Below, in pieces: positions 7,237-14,478 of a DNA stretch of 17,093 nucleotides (within the stretch, counting starts at the first letter, position 1; each line of letters opens with the position of its first letter). The position numbers and the translations under genes were made by a program. The stretch is from Pelagibacteraceae bacterium BACL5 MAG-120820-bin39. GTDB lineage: Bacteria; Pseudomonadota; Alphaproteobacteria; Pelagibacterales; Pelagibacteraceae. The notes under the pieces are model-generated. The model was not told where the DNA came from and did no database searches. It saw only the letters and a program-made list of their open reading frames with translations. Location: contig LIBV01000009.1 of assembly GCA_001438335.1 (NCBI GenBank), positions 1-17,093 on the forward strand, in the 5' to 3' direction.

Positions 7237-8775
7237 TTGAAAAAAAATATTTATTTAGAATTGTTATACCTATTTTTTTTAGGTGTTTTTTCTTCTCTAA
7301 GTCTTCCTCCATTTAATTATTTTATCATTAATTTTTTAACATTTAGTTTATTATTTATTTTTTTATTTAAAAAAAATTCATATCAAAAATTTAATTTTTT
7401 TCTATATGGATGGGCATTTGGATTTGGCTATTTTATATCTAATATTTATTGGATATCTATTTCTTTGACGTTTGATGAAAATTTTAAGGCTTTAATACCT
7501 CTATCTCTTATTTTAATACCAGCCTTTTTAGCAATCTTTTATGGAATACTTACTTATCTGTTTGCAATTTTAAGATTAAAAAAAATTGTGAGCTCATTTT
7601 TTCTTTTCTCTTTACTATTTGGAATAGTTGAATTTTTAAGAGGTTCTATTTTAACTGGATTCCCATGGAATTTAATTGCTTTTAGTTTTTCTAATCATCC
7701 AGAATTGTTAAGCATTATGTCTATTATTGGTACATTTGGATTTAATTTATTTTGTATTTCACTTTTTGTTAGTCCATCAATTTTTGTTTTAAGAGATGGT
7801 CGTAAAGATTTAATTGTCTGTGTATTGTTTTTAATATTACCCATTCTGTTTTATATGTATGGAACTATTTATGAAAAAAAATTTCTAAAAATAGAAGAAA
7901 CAAATAATAATTTTACAATACGGACAATTGGTTCAAATATAAATTTAGATAGATTTTATCGAGATGTAGATCCCACTCTAATAATTAATGAGCTAATTAA
8001 AATTAGTGAGCCCGATTCGAGTAAAAATATTTTTTTTCTATGGCCCGAAGGTATAATTCCAGACATTTATCAAAATGAGTTTGTTCAGTATCAATATTTA
8101 TTTAAAGATCATTTTAATAGTAATCATTTATTAGGACTTGGTATTAATAAACAATCTTATGATCAATCAGGTGTAAAGTTTTTTAATTCGTTTTCAATTT
8201 ATGATAACAACTTAAATCTTTTAAATTCCTATGATAAAATAAATTTAGTTCCTTTTGGGGAATTTTTGCCTTTTGAGAAAATACTTAGAAAAATTGGTCT
8301 TAAGAATCTTACAAATAACTACCAGTCATATTCAAAGGGTCAAAAAAGAGAGGCTATACAAGTAAACTGGGAGTTGTTTAGTTTTAAGATACTTCCCTTA
8401 ATTTGTTATGAAATAATCTATTCAGGAAGACTTTATTCAGATCAAAACTTTGATTATATAATTAATGTTTCTGAAGATGGATGGTTTGGGAGTTCTATTG
8501 GACCAAAACAACATTTTGTACATAGTATATTTAGAGCGATTGAGAGTGGAAAATATGTAATTCGTTCAGCTAACAATGGTATGGCAGCTATTGTTAACCC
8601 CATTGGAAATATTGAAGGACAAGTTGATTTTGGTAAAAATGGATATGTTGATTTTGAAAAATCAAGAAAATTTTCACCAACAGTATTTTCTAAATATGGA
8701 AATAAAATATTTTTATTAATAATTTTATTGTATATTTTTTTAATTTTTTCATTTAATAGAATTAAGAATGAGTAA
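7237..8775 (+). CDS. lnt: Apolipoprotein N-acyltransferase (TTG start)
   Basis: Inner-membrane enzyme that adds the third acyl chain to the N-terminal cysteine of lipoproteins, the last step of their maturation. The 512 residues have the usual layout: about six hydrophobic segments in residues 8-212, a periplasmic nitrilase-fold domain at about 225-475, and a final membrane helix at about 489-506. The catalytic triad is readable: Glu271 in WPEG, Lys334 in YDKINLVPFGEF, and Cys390 in PLICYEIIY; the VSEDGWFG loop follows at 411-418. The start is TTG, directly after the ybeY TAA with no gap and no Shine-Dalgarno; the next methionine lies far into the membrane region, so this start is preferred. 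Translation probably depends on re-initiation after ybeY. The last eight bases overlap metK. Confidence 0.95.
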   Translation: MKKNIYLELLYLFFLGVFSSLSLPPFNYFIINFLTFSLLFIFLFKKNSYQKFNFFLYGWAFGFGYFISNIYWISISLTFDENFKALIPLSLILIPAFLAIFYGILTYLFAILRLKKIVSSFFLFSLLFGIVEFLRGSILTGFPWNLIAFSFSNHPELLSIMSIIGTFGFNLFCISLFVSPSIFVLRDGRKDLIVCVLFLILPILFYMYGTIYEKKFLKIEETNNNFTIRTIGSNINLDRFYRDVDPTLIINELIKISEPDSSKNIFFLWPEGIIPDIYQNEFVQYQYLFKDHFNSNHLLGLGINKQSYDQSGVKFFNSFSIYDNNLNLLNSYDKINLVPFGEFLPFEKILRKIGLKNLTNNYQSYSKGQKREAIQVNWELFSFKILPLICYEIIYSGRLYSDQNFDYIINVSEDGWFGSSIGPKQHFVHSIFRAIESGKYVIRSANNGMAAIVNPIGNIEGQVDFGKNGYVDFEKSRKFSPTVFSKYGNKIFLLIILLYIFLIFSFNRIKNE

Positions 8776-9937
8776 CCTAAAAAATTTTTTATTTACAAGT
8801 GAGTCTGTATCTGAAGGACATCCAGATAAAGTATCTGATCGAATTTCTGATATGGTTGTTGATAGTTATCTTTCTGGGGATCCTTTTTCTAGAGTAGCAT
8901 GTGAAACGCTAACCACCACTAACAAAGTTGTTCTAGCAGGTGAGGTTAGAGGGCCAGATATAAAAAAAGATGAGCTGATCGAAAAAGTTAGAAATTGTAT
9001 AAAAGATATTGGTTATGACCAAGAAGGTTTTACTTGGAAAGAAGCAACTAAAATAGAAAGTCATCTCCATTCCCAATCAGCAGATATAGCAATGGGTGTA
9101 GACTCGTCTGGTAATAAAGATGAGGGCGCGGGAGACCAGGGAATTATGTTTGGTTATGCTTGTGATGAAACTGATGTGTTAATGCCAGCTCCTATTCATT
9201 ATTCTCATAAAATTTTAAGATTAATGGCGGAAGATAGAAAGTCTGGAAAATTAAAAAATATAGAACCAGACTCTAAAAGCCAAGTTACTTTTGAATATGT
9301 TGATGGTAAACCAACAAAAGTAAGATCGGTTGTTATTTCTTCTCAACATTCAGCAGAGGTTAACCAAGGACAGGTTAGAGAATTATTAAGGCCTTATATG
9401 TTAAAATCAATTCCAGAAAAATTTTTGGAAGGTTTTAACGAAGAAGAATTTTATGTTAACCCAACTGGTAATTTTGTCATCGGTGGTCCTGATGGTGACT
9501 GTGGTCTTACTGGTAGAAAAATAATAGTAGACACTTATGGTGGGGCAGCTCCTCATGGTGGTGGTGCTTTTTCTGGAAAAGATCCCACAAAGGTGGACAG
9601 GTCTGCAGCTTATGCTGCTCGTTATATAGCAAAGAATATTGTGGCATCTAAAATTGCAAACAAATGTTTGATACAACTTGCGTATGCCATAGGAGTTTCA
9701 AAGCCTTTATCAATTTATGTAGATTTGTTTGATGGTGATTTAGAAAAAAATAATTTTGTTACAAAAAAAATAAATGAAAATTTTGATTTAAGTCCAAGAG
9801 GAATTAGAGAGATGTTACAGTTAAATAAACCGATATACGAAAAAACAGCTGCCTACGGTCATTTTGGCAGAATGCCTGAAGATGATGGTGCTTTTTCATG
9901 GGAAAAAACAGATAAAACAGGGGTTTTTTCTAAATAG
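8768..9937 (+). CDS. metK: S-adenosylmethionine synthetase
   Basis: Makes S-adenosylmethionine from methionine and ATP; it supplies MiaB and every other methyltransferase in the cell. The 389 residues are full length. Visible signatures are TSESVSEGHPDKVSDRISD near the N-terminus (ATP and metal binding), GAGDQGIMFGYA (120-131, methionine-site hexapeptide), the GGPDGDCGLTGRKIIVDTYGG region, and GGGAFSGKDPTKVDRSAAYAARY (the phosphate-binding P-loop of the family). The ATG at 8768 overlaps the end of lnt by eight bases. No SAM riboswitch can precede it at this site because the upstream bases encode Lnt. It is the last gene of the left operon; trmB and rimP, which often follow metK in alphaproteobacteria, are not here. 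Confidence 0.98.
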   Translation: MSNLKNFLFTSESVSEGHPDKVSDRISDMVVDSYLSGDPFSRVACETLTTTNKVVLAGEVRGPDIKKDELIEKVRNCIKDIGYDQEGFTWKEATKIESHLHSQSADIAMGVDSSGNKDEGAGDQGIMFGYACDETDVLMPAPIHYSHKILRLMAEDRKSGKLKNIEPDSKSQVTFEYVDGKPTKVRSVVISSQHSAEVNQGQVRELLRPYMLKSIPEKFLEGFNEEEFYVNPTGNFVIGGPDGDCGLTGRKIIVDTYGGAAPHGGGAFSGKDPTKVDRSAAYAARYIAKNIVASKIANKCLIQLAYAIGVSKPLSIYVDLFDGDLEKNNFVTKKINENFDLSPRGIREMLQLNKPIYEKTAAYGHFGRMPEDDGAFSWEKTDKTGVFSK

Positions 9938-9940
9938 TTT

Positions 9941-9990
9941 TTATTGAATTAAAAAAAATCTTTAATATATTGCCCTTACATTATTGAATT
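9941..9990 (+). repeat. Direct repeat of TTATTGAATT, 40 bases apart
   Basis: The same ten bases occur at 9941-9950 and 9981-9990. The first copy contains the proposed -35 box and the second lies just after the predicted transcription start. They could be paired operator half-sites or chance matches in AT-rich sequence. Confidence 0.3.
9944..9971 (+). promoter_or_regulatory. Candidate sigma70-type promoter for the nusA operon
   Basis: TTGAAT (9944-9949, four of six to the consensus) and TATATT (9966-9971, five of six) are separated by 16 bases. They lie just after the metK stop, in the second-longest non-coding stretch of the window. Transcription would begin near 9978-9980, giving a leader of about 55 bases that contains the hairpin at 9994-10020. 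The AT-rich background limits confidence. Confidence 0.45.
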
Positions 9991-9993
9991 TAC

Positions 9994-10020
9994 AAAATGG
10001 GCTCTAGCCCATTTTTTTTT
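9994..10020 (+). terminator. Terminator-like hairpin before nusA (metK terminator or nusA attenuator)
   Basis: ATGGGC (9997-10002) pairs with GCCCAT (10007-10012) around the four-base loop TCTA. Flanking A residues (9994-9996) can extend the stem into the T tract, and nine T residues run from 10012 to 10020. This is a textbook intrinsic terminator shape. It can end metK transcription. If the promoter at 9944-9971 is real, the hairpin also sits in the nusA leader and could act as an attenuator. Attenuator-like leaders upstream of the rimP-nusA operon are known in some proteobacteria, which makes the second role plausible. Confidence 0.75.
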
Positions 10021-10024
10021 GGAG
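10021..10024 (+). promoter_or_regulatory. Ribosome-binding site that fixes the nusA start
   Basis: GGAG follows the T tract of the hairpin and lies 11 bases before the ATG at 10036. It supports that start over the in-frame ATG at 9997, which lies within the hairpin stem and has no Shine-Dalgarno. Confidence 0.5.
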
Positions 10025-10035
10025 CAAACAAAAAT

Positions 10036-11589
10036 ATGTTAAACAAAAGAGCTGATAAATTAGAACTATTAAGAATAGCTGAAGCGGTAGCTTTAGAAAA
10101 ATCTATTGATAAAGAATTAATCATCAATTCAATGGAGACAGGAATTGCAAAAGCAGCCAAATCTAAATTTGGTCAAGACAATGAAATTAAAGTTTTAATC
10201 AACAGAGAAAATGGAGATATCGAAATTTTTAGAAAATTAGTGATAGTTGAAAAACCAGAGAACTCTAATACAGAAATAAGATTAGATGACGCAATAACTT
10301 TGAACGAAACTAATAAAGGTAAAGCAATTGGAGATGAGGTTTTACAACCATTACCAGCATTTGATTTTGGAAGAATTGCTGCTCAAACAGCTAAACAAGT
10401 AATTACTTTTAATGTTAGAGAAGCTGAGAGAGAAAGACAATATAATGACTTTATTGATAAAAAAGACTCTATTTTAAGTGGAATTGTAAAAAGATTAGAA
10501 TTTGGAAATGTTATAGTTGATTTAGGAAGAACAGAGGCAATTATTCAAAAAAATGAATTAATCCCAAGAGAAAACATTAAAGCTGGTGATAGAATTAAAG
10601 CTTATTGCTTTGATGTTAGACGAGAACCAAGAGGACAACAAATATTTTTATCAAGAGGACACCCAAAATTTATGGAGAAACTTTTTGTACAAGAGGTTCC
10701 AGAAATTTATGATGGTTTAATAGAAATAAAATCATCTTCAAGAGATCCTGGCAGTAGAGCTAAAATCTGTGTTAAAGCAGTTGATACATCATTAGATCCA
10801 GTTGGTGCTTGTGTGGGAATGAGAGGTTCTAGAGTTCAAGCAGTTGTTAATGAATTACAAGGTGAAAAAATTGATATTGTCAATTGGTCTGAAGATCCAG
10901 CTATTTTAGTCTCAAACGCTTTATCACCAGCAGAAGTTCAAAGAGTAAATGTTGATACCGAAAGAAAAAAACTTGATGTAATTCTAACTGAGGAAAATTT
11001 GAGTAAAGCAATTGGTAGAAGAGGTCAAAACGTTAGACTTGCAACTAAGTTAATGAACTATGAAATAAACATCATGACTGATGCTGAGGACTCTGAAAGA
11101 AGACAATTAGAGTTTAAGGAAAAAACAGAAAATTTTGTAAAAAACTTAGAATTAGATGAAACACTAGGTCAGCTTTTAGTAGCAGAAGGCTTTTCAACAA
11201 TTGATGATATTAAAGATAGTAATGCTCAGGATTTAATGAAAATTGAAGGTATCGAGGAAGAAACTGCAAATGCTTTAATTGAAAGAGCAAAAGAGTTTCA
11301 TGAAAAAGATCAAGAAGATATTTCTCAAAGAATAAAAGATTTAGGTTTAGAAGATGGATTAATTAATCTTAAAGGATTAACACCAGGTATGTTAGTTACT
11401 TTAGGGGAACAAAAAATATTAAAATTAGAGGATTTTGCAGATTTAGCATCAGATGAATTAACTGGTGGTTATGACATTGTTAAAGGTGAAAGAGTAAAAA
11501 TCCAAGGTTGTCTTGAGGATTTTGCATTATCAAAAGCTGAAGCAGATGATTTAATTATGTCTGCAAGAAACATTGTCTATAAAGATTGA
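10036..11589 (+). CDS. nusA: Transcription termination/antitermination factor NusA
   Basis: RNA-polymerase-associated elongation factor that affects pausing, termination and antitermination. Of the 517 residues, 1 to about 125 are the polymerase-binding N-terminal domain. An S1 domain follows at about 130-200 (DSILSGIVKRLEFGNVIVDLG). KH1 carries GACVGMRGSRVQAVVNELQ and KH2 carries LSKAIGRRGQNVRLATKL. The C-terminal 150 residues hold two helix-hairpin-helix repeats (GFSTIDDI and LKGLTPGML regions). I start at ATG 10036 rather than in-frame ATG 9997, because the extra 13 residues would be encoded by a terminator-like hairpin and its T tract, while LNKRADKLELLRIAEAVA looks like a normal NusA start. 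It heads the right operon. rimP is missing upstream and ylxR downstream. Confidence 0.96.
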   Translation: MLNKRADKLELLRIAEAVALEKSIDKELIINSMETGIAKAAKSKFGQDNEIKVLINRENGDIEIFRKLVIVEKPENSNTEIRLDDAITLNETNKGKAIGDEVLQPLPAFDFGRIAAQTAKQVITFNVREAERERQYNDFIDKKDSILSGIVKRLEFGNVIVDLGRTEAIIQKNELIPRENIKAGDRIKAYCFDVRREPRGQQIFLSRGHPKFMEKLFVQEVPEIYDGLIEIKSSSRDPGSRAKICVKAVDTSLDPVGACVGMRGSRVQAVVNELQGEKIDIVNWSEDPAILVSNALSPAEVQRVNVDTERKKLDVILTEENLSKAIGRRGQNVRLATKLMNYEINIMTDAEDSERRQLEFKEKTENFVKNLELDETLGQLLVAEGFSTIDDIKDSNAQDLMKIEGIEEETANALIERAKEFHEKDQEDISQRIKDLGLEDGLINLKGLTPGMLVTLGEQKILKLEDFADLASDELTGGYDIVKGERVKIQGCLEDFALSKAEADDLIMSARNIVYKD

Positions 11590-11599
11590 GTGATGAGTT

Positions 11600-13828
11600 A
11601 TGGAAAACAAAAAAACAAAATTAACAATTTCTGGCATAGCCAAGAAGTCTATTCAAAATATTGAGATAGCAAAAACTCAAGGAAAAAACTCTGTAGTCAT
11701 AGAAAAACAACCTAGTAAATTTCCTAACAGAGGTGGTTCGTTTAGACCTACTGGAGTTAAGTCAAAACCTAGCTCGTCTTTTGATAGAAGTACACCACCA
11801 ATTAAACCAACCTTTCCACCAAAAGCATCCCCAATTGCTAATGATTTTGAAAAACGAAAGTTAGCTGAACAAAGAGCAACTAAAAGACTTAAAGGTGAGG
11901 ATGATGGTGGAAGTAAAAAATCAAAACTTGGAACTAAAAAACGAGAATTGAAATTAACTATTTCAAGAGCAATAAGTGATAATGACGATATAGAATCACG
12001 AGCAAGAAGTTTAGCATCTATTAAAAGAGCAAGATTAAAACAAAATAAAGTTTTAACTAAAGAAGAGACTAAAGAAAATTTAAAGCCAATTAAAAGAGAT
12101 GTAAATATTCCAGAAGCAATCACAGTTAGAGAGCTCGCAAATAGAATGGCTGAGCAATCAAGCAATGTTATTAAATATTTATTTGGTATGGGAGTAACGG
12201 TTACGATTAATCAAACGCTGGCAGCAGATACTGCTGAGTTTTTAGTTAAAGAGTTTGGACACAATCCAATTAGAGAGGAAAAAGCAGAAGAGATTATTAA
12301 AAAGATTAAAGAGTCTAGATCTGAAAATTTAAAAAATAGACCGCCAATAGTTACGGTAATGGGTCATGTTGATCATGGAAAAACATCTGTTTTAGATGTT
12401 TTAAGAAGTGCCAATGTTGTTTCAGGAGAATTTGGTGGAATTACTCAGCATATTGGAGCTTACCAAATTGAGTCTCAGTCAAATAAATTAACCTTTATAG
12501 ATACCCCTGGTCATGCTGCATTTACAGAAATGAGAGCTAGAGGATCTAAGCTAACAGATGTTGTAGTCTTAGTTGTTGCTGCAGATGATGGTGTAAAACC
12601 TCAAACAATCGAGTCTATTAAACATGCTAAAGCCGCAAATGTTCCAATAGTAGTTGCGATAAATAAATGTGATCTTCCAGACGCAGATCCACAAAAAATT
12701 AAAAACCAATTATTAGAATATGAATTAATAGCTGAAGATTTATCAGGAGATACTTTGATGGTTGAAATTTCAGCAAAAACAAAAAAGAATTTAGATAAGT
12801 TAGTAGAGTCAATTATTCTTCAAGCAGAGATTTTAGATTTAAAAACAGATTATGACACCAAAGCAACCGGAGTAGTTTTAGAGTCTAAAATTGATGTTGG
12901 TAGAGGTCCTGTAGCAACAATTATTGTAACCACTGGAACTCTTAAAAAAGGAGATTTTTTTGTAAGTGGTTTGAAATGGGGAAAAGTAAGAGCAATTATT
13001 AATGACAAAGGTGAAGCAATAAATGAAGCATTGCCATCTACACCGGTTGAGATCTTGGGGATTAATGGTGCCGCAAAAGCTGGTGATGATTTTATCGTTG
13101 TAGATAGTGAAAAAGAAGCTAAAACTTTAAGTGCTAATAGAGCCGAAGAGACCAAAGATGGAAAAAATCCATTAACATTTGCTACTCAAGAATCTGCTTT
13201 TTCAAATAAGTTATCAGAGGAATTAAATATAATTGTTAAATCAGATGTTCATGGTTCATCTGAAGCAATCAAAAGTGCAATTAGCCAAATAAAACATGAT
13301 GAAGTAAAACCAAAAATTATATTATCTGATATTGGAATGGTAACCGAAACAGATGTTACTTTAGCTAAAGCTTCAAATGCAGTTTTAATAGCTTTTAACG
13401 TGAAGCCAAGTAAAGAAGCAAAAAAACTTGCTGAAAATGAGAAAATAAAAATATCTTCATACAATATTATTTATGAAGTTCTAGATTATATAAAACAAAG
13501 AATGTCCGGATTACTTGCTCCTGATGTTCAAGAAACAACTTTAGGTACAGCTCAAATTTTAGAAATATTTAAAGTTTCAGGTGCCGGAAAGGTAGCAGGC
13601 TCGAAAGTTACTGAGGGTGAAATTTTGAGTAATTCTGATGTAAGAATAATTAGAGATGGAGCTATCATTTATACAGGTAAAATTGGAACTCTATTTAGAG
13701 AAAAAAACCAAGTAAAACAGGTGAGTAATGGCCAAGAATGTGGAATTACAGTAAAAGACTATATGGATTTCCAAAAAGACGATACAATAGAGGCATTTAG
13801 TGTAACCTCTAAGGAGAGAACAATTTAA
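11600..13828 (+). CDS. infB: Translation initiation factor IF-2
   Basis: GTPase that brings initiator fMet-tRNA to the 30S subunit and promotes subunit joining. Of the 742 residues, 1 to about 165 are a lysine- and serine-rich, low-complexity linker typical of IF2 N-termini. The IF2-N module is at about 168-222 (ITVRELANRMAEQSSNVIKYLFGMG). The G domain shows G1 GHVDHGKT (255-262), G2 GGITQHIG (279-286), G3 DTPGH (301-305) and G4 NKCD (355-358), then SAKTKKN as G5. Domains II-IV follow, ending in the tRNA-binding CGITVKDYMDFQKDD region. The ATG at 11600 is 10 bases after the nusA stop. The stop shares one base with the rbfA start. The charged N-terminal linker leaves a 162-residue antisense open frame that I regard as a shadow. 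Confidence 0.98.
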   Translation: MENKKTKLTISGIAKKSIQNIEIAKTQGKNSVVIEKQPSKFPNRGGSFRPTGVKSKPSSSFDRSTPPIKPTFPPKASPIANDFEKRKLAEQRATKRLKGEDDGGSKKSKLGTKKRELKLTISRAISDNDDIESRARSLASIKRARLKQNKVLTKEETKENLKPIKRDVNIPEAITVRELANRMAEQSSNVIKYLFGMGVTVTINQTLAADTAEFLVKEFGHNPIREEKAEEIIKKIKESRSENLKNRPPIVTVMGHVDHGKTSVLDVLRSANVVSGEFGGITQHIGAYQIESQSNKLTFIDTPGHAAFTEMRARGSKLTDVVVLVVAADDGVKPQTIESIKHAKAANVPIVVAINKCDLPDADPQKIKNQLLEYELIAEDLSGDTLMVEISAKTKKNLDKLVESIILQAEILDLKTDYDTKATGVVLESKIDVGRGPVATIIVTTGTLKKGDFFVSGLKWGKVRAIINDKGEAINEALPSTPVEILGINGAAKAGDDFIVVDSEKEAKTLSANRAEETKDGKNPLTFATQESAFSNKLSEELNIIVKSDVHGSSEAIKSAISQIKHDEVKPKIILSDIGMVTETDVTLAKASNAVLIAFNVKPSKEAKKLAENEKIKISSYNIIYEVLDYIKQRMSGLLAPDVQETTLGTAQILEIFKVSGAGKVAGSKVTEGEILSNSDVRIIRDGAIIYTGKIGTLFREKNQVKQVSNGQECGITVKDYMDFQKDDTIEAFSVTSKERTI

Positions 13829-14196
13829 TGGCTGATAGAATTGGAAAACCACTTACACAAAGACAGCTTAGAGTTGGAGAAATGATTAAGCAGTCATTAA
13901 GCATGATTTTTATGAGAAATGAGGCTAAGGTCCCTCATTTAGAAACAAAAACAATTACTGTAACTGAAGTAAGAATGAGCCAAGACTTAAAAATTGCCAA
14001 AGCCTATGTCCTTCCATTAGGAGGCAAAGATGCTGATGAAGTAATTAAAATTTTAAAAGAATACTCATTTATAATTAGAAAAATTTTATCACAAAAAGTG
14101 ATTATGAAATTTTTACCAAAACTACTTTTTAGAAAAGACGAGTCTTTTGAGTATGCGGAAAAAATAGAAAACTTAATAAAACAAACACATAAATAG
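13828..14196 (+). CDS. rbfA: Ribosome-binding factor A
   Basis: Small KH-fold factor (122 residues) that binds immature 30S subunits and helps mature the 5' end of 16S rRNA. Family features are the QRQLRVGEMIKQSLSMIF N-terminal helix, the ITVTEVRMSQDLKIAKAYVLPLG strand-helix-strand core, and KFLPKLLFRKDESFEYAEKIENLI near the C-terminus (usually PxLxFxxDxS). Length is normal. Its ATG overlaps the infB stop (TAATG), so translation is coupled. The next gene is rpsO after 12 bases; truB, which normally lies here, is absent. Confidence 0.95.
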   Translation: MADRIGKPLTQRQLRVGEMIKQSLSMIFMRNEAKVPHLETKTITVTEVRMSQDLKIAKAYVLPLGGKDADEVIKILKEYSFIIRKILSQKVIMKFLPKLLFRKDESFEYAEKIENLIKQTHK

Positions 14197-14207
14197 GAAA
14201 AACGAGG
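14196..14207 (+). promoter_or_regulatory. Ribosome-binding site for rpsO
   Basis: The 12-base gap contains AGGA (first base shared with the rbfA stop, nine bases before the start) and GAGG just before the ATG. It fixes the start together with the in-frame rbfA stop upstream. Strong Shine-Dalgarno matches are scarce in this window, so this one stands out. Confidence 0.5.
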
Positions 14208-14208
14208 T

Positions 14209-14457
14209 ATGAACAAAAAGGCACAAGAACTAGCAATGCATGATAAGGATACTGGATCTTCAGAAATCCAAATTGCTTTACTAACAGAAAAAATTGAAAC
14301 TCTTTCAAAACACATTAAACAATTCAAAAAGGATAAACATTCTTCAGTTGGATTGTTGAGAGCGGTAAATAGAAGAAAAAAATTGTTGGAATATTTAAAG
14401 AAAAATAAAATGGATTCTTACAAAAATGTATTAACGAAGTTAAATTTGAGAAAATAG
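14209..14457 (+). CDS. rpsO: 30S ribosomal protein S15
   Basis: Primary 16S rRNA-binding protein of the central 30S domain, also part of bridge B4 to the large subunit. The DTGSSEIQIALLTEKIETLSKHIK and HSSVGLLRAVNRRKKLLEYLKK stretches are unmistakable S15 and contain the rRNA-contacting His/Asp region and basic helix. At 82 residues it is about seven shorter than the usual 89, all missing from the N-terminal helix. The start cannot lie further upstream, because the rbfA stop TAG (14194-14196) is in the same frame with only four codons between. S15 often autoregulates its own mRNA in other bacteria, but I see no clear pseudoknot here. Confidence 0.97.
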   Translation: MNKKAQELAMHDKDTGSSEIQIALLTEKIETLSKHIKQFKKDKHSSVGLLRAVNRRKKLLEYLKKNKMDSYKNVLTKLNLRK

Positions 14458-14460
14458 ATA

Positions 14461-14466
14461 GAAGGA
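14461..14466 (+). promoter_or_regulatory. Ribosome-binding site for pnp
   Basis: GAAGGA lies 12 bases before the pnp ATG in the 21-base gap after rpsO. The spacing is slightly long, but the purine-rich run continues to the start. Confidence 0.4.
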
Positions 14467-14478
14467 AATGGAAATTAG

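Noticed and set aside
8700..8770. A SAM riboswitch before metK
   Set aside because: These bases encode the end of Lnt in frame, and I see no riboswitch structure. SAR11 SAM riboswitches are known at other genes.
9407..9676. Antisense open frame of 89 codons inside metK
   Set aside because: Opposite a highly conserved enzyme; composition is that of a shadow frame.
9997..10035. ATG at 9997 as the NusA start
   Set aside because: It would encode 13 residues from a hairpin and T tract. The ATG at 10036 has GGAG upstream and begins a normal NusA N-terminus. I kept it only as a regulatory idea.
11677..12165. Antisense open frame of 162 codons inside infB
   Set aside because: It mirrors the lysine- and serine-rich IF2 linker, has repetitive hydrophobic composition, and no family resemblance.
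12850..13464. Two antisense open frames (101 and 71 codons) inside infB
   Set aside because: Both lie wholly opposite conserved IF2 domains and show only shadow-type composition.
14004..14327. Antisense open frame of 107 codons across rbfA and rpsO
   Set aside because: Spans two well-supported plus-strand genes; no family signal.
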